From Ahaetulla prasina (taxonomy: Eukaryota > Chordata > Lepidosauria > Squamata > Colubridae): 64,000 nucleotides of DNA. The notes below the pieces were generated by a model. That model was not told the DNA's origin. It worked only from the letters and a program-made list of their open reading frames with translations, and did not search any database. Every line of letters begins with the position of its first letter. Position 1 is the stretch's first letter. The stretch spans positions 5,941,935 through 6,005,934 of the forward strand of contig NC_080541.1 of assembly GCF_028640845.1 (NCBI RefSeq), read 5' to 3'. Below, piece after piece: positions 59,450 through 64,000 of this stretch. The position numbers were made by a program, and so were the translations under genes.

Positions 59450-59760
59450 TGGTATTCTCTGAACTTGGTTGTTTTCTTGCAGATGTTTCATTACCCAACT
59501 AGGTAACATCATCAGTGCTAAAAGGAATGGAGTTTTCTCTTTGTTTAAATACTGGTGACTTGACCTGTCTTGGTGGTTCCTTGATTAGGCTGTTGTTTAC
59601 TCTTAGCTTGTAACAACAGCCTAATCAAGGAAACATCAAGCTATTTGCACCAACACTGACATTGCAAGACACTTGTATATCAACAGAGAGCAAGCTTCAC
59701 ATCTTCCCAGCACTGAAGATGTCACCTAGGTGGCTAATGAGAACAAGCAAGTGCAGAGAT
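59450..59760. repeat. Palindromic repeat P2, fuller copy
   Basis: CTGAACTTGGTTGTTTTCTTG, ATTACCCAACTAGGTAAC and a central hairpin TTCCTTGATTAGGCTGTTG/CAACAGCCTAATCAAGGAA at 59579-59633. It ends AAGATGTCACCTAGGTGGC. Confidence 0.65.
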
Positions 59761-60412
59761 TCCGTAGTTCAAACTTAAGCAACAAATATTCTTTTCTATT
59801 GGGACCCTGGCTGATTTTGAAACACTCAGTATGTGTCAGACATATTTTGTCTCAGATTCAACTAAATGTCAGACTGTCTCTGATTATATTTAGGAAAGAA
59901 AACACCTTGACTTCATTTGAAAATAAAGAAAAGTACTTTTACTAAATACATCTGGAATACAGCCGTGGATAGTTGAAACTGAGATAAAATATGGCCAACA
60001 TCCCATATCCCCTCATTAGTCCCTCCTTCCCACAAGAGGTCAGGCAAGGCTGGGCCAATGCCAGCTCCCTCTTGCCCCCCCCCATGGTAAACTTCTTCCG
60101 AAGGTCTCCAGCTGCTTGGCATGTCAGGAATGCAGGTTTCGTTGAACAGCCCGAGCATCTGGTCTTCATGCTGATTTCAAACCTTTCCTCCCCCCCTCCC
60201 CTTTTTTATGTCAGACGACACTCTTAAAGGGCCCTCTTCTCCTTTCCTGTATAGGATAGTAATACACCTTAAGTCCATGAGCTATTCTACACTAAACATA
60301 ATAATATTGCAATCTAACTACTAAATATAAAATGCAGAAACAGAAGTGAAGATTGGAGTGGAGGCTGACATTACGGTCAATAGAACATCACCATGATACC
60401 CCCACGGATATA
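59761..60412. other. No recognised feature
   Basis: No repeat ends or coding signal recognised. Confidence 0.35.
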
Positions 60413-60768
60413 AAGTAAAGGTAAAGGTTCCCCTTGTACATATGTGCTGGTCGTTCCTGACTGTAGGGGGCGGTACTCATCTCCACTTCTAAGCCAAAGA
60501 GCCAGCGCTGTCCGAAGATGTCTCCGTGGTCATGTGGCCGGCATGACTCAATGCCAAAGGCACACGGAACGCTGTTACCTTCCCACCAAAGGTGGTTCCT
60601 ATTTTTCTACTTGCATTTTTTACGTGCTTTTGAACTGCTAGGTTGGCAGAAGCTGGGACAAGTAGCAGGAGCTCACTCTGTTATGCAGCACTAGGGATTT
60701 GAACCGCTGAACTGCCAACTTTTCGATCGACAAGCTCAGCATCTTAGCCACTGAGTCACCGTGTCCCA
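60413..60768 (-). mobile_element. Sauria SINE, complete
   Basis: AAAGTAAAGGTAAAGGTTCC at the left (3' repeats on minus), GACTGTAGGGGGCGGTACTC, and the head TGAACCGCTGAACTGCC with CACTGAGTCACCGTGTCCC at the right. Confidence 0.95.
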
Positions 60769-61274
60769 AGGATCTAGACTGATATAAATTCCAAAATACA
60801 ATAGCCATCAAGATGTAGCTGCGCCAAGAAAACTACACAGATGTCTTCATGAATAAGTAGCAGCTGAGTTAAATTTGTAGGAAACATTGCTTTTTATTTG
60901 AAAATCAGAGTGCAAACATTTGCATGTATTTCTTTGTACAGAACTTGTCTTAATGTTTGCATTTTCTTCTCAGCTGTCTATGGTGTATCCTTTTCTACAC
61001 ATAGCCAGTTCCTAATTTGTGCAATTTTGCATATCATGTTCCCTTGTATGAGTGTTTTAATGTGCGATACTTCTACTAACCTCCCCGGATTGTAAAACTC
61101 AAAGAAATGCATCAGCCAACAAAGACTATAATTGCATTCCGATGGGTACATTCAATTTAGAGTGTAACATTAAATTGGTTCTCTATAAAAACGCAGGCTC
61201 AAGAATTGTACCCATCTCAAGGTGGAGAGAAATAGGACCCCTCTCCCCATATGATGTCTTATAAACATAGAATA
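60769..61274. other. Apparently single-copy DNA
   Basis: Repeat-free AT-rich sequence (for example TATTTGAAAATCAGAGTGC); no exon seen. Confidence 0.35.
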
Positions 61275-61347
61275 CAGAGGTATAGGGATGGAAGGGGATC
61301 TTGGAGGTCTTGTAGTCCAACATCTGCTCAAGCAGGAGATCCTATAT
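61275..61347 (-). mobile_element. CR1 3' end
   Basis: GGATGGAAGGGGATCTTGGA and GCTCAAGCAGGAGATCC. Confidence 0.7.
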
Positions 61348-61610
61348 CGATTCAAGATGTTGGTTACTACTTCAAAACCCTTCATGGCTTGGGACCAGAT
61401 TATTTGAAGAACCATCTTCTTGTGGTCACATCTACCCAACCTAACAGAGTATGGAGGCAAGGAATACTGTGAGTCCCCTCTCCTAAGGAGGTCCATTTAA
61501 TGGGACCAAGAAGAAAGGCCTTCTCCATGATGGATCCCTTCTTGTGGAATATCATCCAGATCGAGAGAAAATTGGCCCCCATTTTGACAATTATTCACAA
61601 GGCTCTGAAG

Positions 61611-61835
61611 CAGGGGTGAAATCCAGTAGGTTCTGACAGGTTCTGGAGAACTAGTAGCAAAAATTTGAGTAGTTCAGAGAACCGACAAATACCACTTCTG
61701 GCTGGCCCCAGAGTGGGGTGGGAATGGAGATTTTGCAATATCCTTCCCTCAGGAGCGGGGACGGAATGGAGATTTTGCAGTATCCTTCCCGTGCCATGCC
61801 CACCAAGCCACGCCCACCAAGCCACACTACACCCA
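61611..61835 (+). mobile_element. GGTGAAAT hAT, right end deleted
   Basis: CAGGGGTGAAATCCAGTAGG, AGAACCGACAAATACCAC and two GGGAATGGAGATTTTGC units, to CACGCCCACCAAGCCACAC. The right inverted repeat is lost. Confidence 0.72.
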
Positions 61836-61889
61836 ACGGGCCTGAGGAATCATGAGTGGGATGGAGCCCATCAAGTGGCTTATTTGCTT

Positions 61890-62132
61890 GATGAGCCATG
61901 GTGGTGCAGTGGTTAGAGTGCAGTACTGCAGGCTACTTCTGCTGATCAACTCCACAGCAGTTTGGGAGATCAAATCTCACCAGGCTCAAGGTTGACTCAG
62001 CCTTCCATCCTTCCAAGGTGGGTAAAATGAGGACCCAGATTGTTGGGGAAAATATGCTGACTCTGTAAACCGCTTAGAGAGAGCTGTAAAAGCACTATGA
62101 AGCGGTATATAAGTCTAAGGGCTATTGCTATT
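61890..62132 (+). mobile_element. MIR-like SINE
   Basis: ATGGTGGTGCAGTGGTTAGA head, CAAGGTTGACTCAGCC body, AAGCGGTATATAAGTCTAAG end. Confidence 0.85.
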
Positions 62133-62464
62133 AACTGTTGTCGCCAGGGGATGGGTGCAATAGGGTGATTGCTTTTTATTGTTTTATATTAAGTTTTTAT
62201 TTTTGTAAGTTGCCCAGAGTAAATGAGATTGAGTTAGGCAGCCATATAAATTTTCTTAAATAAATAAATGCTTTTCCAGACAAATGGCTGTCCAGTCTCT
62301 TCTTGAAAACTTCCAGTGTTGGAGTATTCACAATTTTTGGAGGCAACCTGTTTCTCTGGTTGATTATTCTCACTGTCAGGAAATTTCTCCTTATTTCTAG
62401 GTTGGATCTCGCCTTGATTAGTTTCCATCCATTGCTTCTTGTCCTGCCTTCAGGTGCTTTGGAG

Positions 62465-63648
62465 CAGGGGTCACCAACCTTTCGGACCTCAGGGACAACA
62501 AAATTCATAATTTTAAATCCTGCGGACCACTAAAATTATCTGCCTAATAGAATAGAATAGAATAGAATAGAATTTTATTGGCCAAGTGTGATTGGACACA
62601 CAAGGAATTTGTCTTGGTGCATATGCTCTCAGTGTACATAAAAGAAAAGATACGTTCATCAAGGTACAACATTTACAACACAATTGATGGTCAATATATC
62701 AATATAAATCATAAGGATTGCCAGCAACAAGTTATAGTCATACAGTCATAAGTGGAAAGAGATTGGTGATGGGAACTATGAAACGATTAATAGTAGTGCA
62801 GATTCAGTAAATAGTCTGACAGTGTTGAGGGAATTATTTGTTTAGCAGAGTGATGGCCTTCGGGAAAAAACTGTTCTTGTGTCTAGTTGTTCTGGTGTGC
62901 AGTGCTCTATAGCGTCGTTTTGAGGGTAGGAGTTGAAACAGTTTATGTCCAGGATGCGAGGGATCTGCAAATATTTTCACGGCCCTCTTCTTGATTTGTG
63001 CCGTATACAGGTCCTCAATGGAAGGCAAGTTGGTAGCAATTATTTATTCTGCAGTTCTAATAATGACCGGCTTGGTGGGCGTGGCTAGGTGGTTATGGGT
63101 AGGGGTGGCCAACTCGATGTCACTCACGTCAAGGGGCACCTTGCCAGCTTCTACTCACCCCTCTCCTCCCAGCCACTTCTGGCCTGCCTGCTTGGTCTCC
63201 TTAGGACCCCAACAGAAAGTAGTTGTTTGAGCTAAACAGCCACCATGAGAAAGAGGAGGCAAAACAATTCAGTTCAAATTGGATCTGACCAAGAAGGAGA
63301 CTCAGTAGAAGCACCTCACTGAGGACTACGAGGATAGGCTTTCCAACAGAGGGAAGACCTGCAGGAGTTCAAGGCCAGGTACCAGCAGCACTTCCCTCCA
63401 GCTTTAGCCCAAAGCCCTGCACAAGGAAGCTGAAGCAGACCCCAAGTTGGAATTTATGCCCTCCTCCAACCCACACAAAAAAGACCCCAAAGGGAGAGAC
63501 TCTCTGCAGCAACACAAACGTTCATTGCACGTATCTGGTCCAGGGGCTGTAGTTTGAGGATCCCTGATTTAGTGCAATATAAAAAATGCAAATAATTTTC
63601 CTATGGATCACCAACATTTTCTCACGGACCACCAGCTAGTGACCGCTG
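62465..63648 (+). mobile_element. hAT-like transposon carrying an exon-like coiled-coil segment, copy 2
   Basis: CAGGGGTCACCAACC to CTAGTGACCGCTG, flanked by a perfect CTTTGGAG (62457-62464 and 63649-63656). It is homologous to copy 1 end to end. The exon-like part lies at about 63240-63545. It has LDLTKKETQ, a TAC where copy 1 has TAG, then a deletion of about 75 bp, and a Pro-rich end that stays open here (KEAEADPKLEFMPSSNPHKK). An L3 LINE sits at 62546-63063. Confidence 0.88.
62546..63063 (-). pseudogene. L3/Snake1-type LINE inside the gene-carrying hAT
   Basis: (AATAG)n at 62546-62572, 3' UTR, and an open C-terminal frame on minus (62834-63028) reading MPSIEDLYTAQIKKRAVKIF and RYRALHTRTTRHKNSFFPKA, a CR1/L2-superfamily C-terminal pattern. 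TAAT/AAT at both edges is the likely short duplication. Confidence 0.88.
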
Positions 63649-63720
63649 CTTTGGAGGATAAGTTGATCCTCTCTTCTCTGTGGCAGCCCCTCAACTATTG
63701 GAAGACTGCTATCTTTCCAC

Positions 63721-64000
63721 CCCCACTCCTTCTCTTGGCTATATTAGACGTACATAGGACATAAAATTGCTACATCTAGTACTCTTCGATGGATCTGAAG
63801 TACTTATTTAAGTTTTCTTCAACAATTGAACTACAAATGCTGAGAAGTGATGGATTGACTCAGTGGCCAATGTCAACTCCATTTTAAGAGCTTTTACACT
63901 ATTTCTAAAAAAAAACCAAATAGCGTTAAGTACATACACTTACCTGTAGTTTCACTGAGATTTAAAGTATTGAGTTAATACAGGAAATAAAAGAAAGATC
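63721..64000. other. No recognised feature
   Basis: No recognised repeat or coding signal up to the window end. Confidence 0.35.

Larger units (their letters stand above)
61348..62270 (+). pseudogene. Older L2-like LINE 3' end, split by hAT and SINE
   Basis: 61348-61610 translates to a degraded form of the L2 C-terminus (TSKPFMAWDQII-like start, then a weak RPSP/LWN region). The 3' tail at 62135-62270 has GTAAGTTGCCCAGAGTAAAT and AAATAAATAAATG. It is more diverged than the other L2 copies. Confidence 0.65.
62283..63720 (-). mobile_element. CR1 fragment split by the gene-carrying hAT
   Basis: 62283-62464 (CTTCCAGTGTTGGAGTATTC, GCCTTCAGGTGCTTTGGAG) and 63649-63720 (CTTTGGAGGATAAGTTGATC, GGCAGCCCCTCAACTATTGG), minus-strand CR1. 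Confidence 0.85.

Overview
The window looks like intergenic or intronic DNA from an advanced (colubroid-type) snake. I base this on its repeat content: CR1 3' ends, L3/Snake1-type LINE tails that seed (AATAG)n arrays, tRNA-derived Sauria SINEs ending in ACCTTT-type repeats, BovB, L2-like LINEs ending in a CCGCCCTGAGTCCTTCGGG stem, and SPIN-like hAT copies. I recognise no intact host protein-coding gene, rRNA or true tRNA. Most long reading frames are simple-sequence translations or decayed transposon fragments.

Layout. 1-6.4 kb: LTR fragment, SINEs around a (CTTC)n array, CR1 with a SPIN-like insert, a 1.7-kb ATCT/ATCC array, then apparently single-copy DNA. 6.4-9.3 kb: L3 tails, an L2 3' end, a ~66-bp minisatellite, and CR1 holding an L1. 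9.3-16 kb: a deep nest of CR1, LTRs, hATs, L1 and a TA-flanked DNA transposon. 16.8-25.5 kb: SINE, minisatellite, two L2 copies with reverse transcriptase, an RTE fragment split by an LTR, and a ~1.26-kb tandem duplication whose second copy is the empty site for the larger L2. 26-32 kb: LTRs nested in CR1, SINE and MITE. 32.3-34.1 kb: a poly(A)-tailed ORF1-only L1 derivative (HAL1-like). 34-42 kb: LTRs, L2, CR1 and hAT. 42.7-46.4 kb: a nested stack ending in a 646-bp tandem duplication and a ten-copy 74-bp array born from a SINE. 46.4-47.3 kb: conserved-looking non-coding DNA. 47.4-64 kb: microsatellites, hairpins, two copies of a hAT-like element carrying an exon-like coiled-coil segment, L3, Sauria SINEs, BovB with an LTR, and more CR1 and L2.

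Target-site duplications (TSDs) fix many boundaries directly: 8 bp for hAT-like elements (for example CTTTGACT, CTATAATG, GTGTAGGG, GCTTAGAC, GAATACAG), 5 or 4 bp for solo LTRs (CTGCT, GGAAG, ACACT, CATCC, CAGAG, CCCAT, CTAG), TA for the mariner-like element, and 12-16 bp for L1-mobilised inserts. Nesting gives relative ages.

The most interesting signals are the gene-fragment-carrying hAT family (49272-50015, 62465-63648), the HAL1-like element, a conserved reading frame inside the solo LTRs upstream of their TATA box, the RTE reverse transcriptase piece, and the 74-bp higher-order array. Family names come from recognition of motifs and ends; no database search was run.
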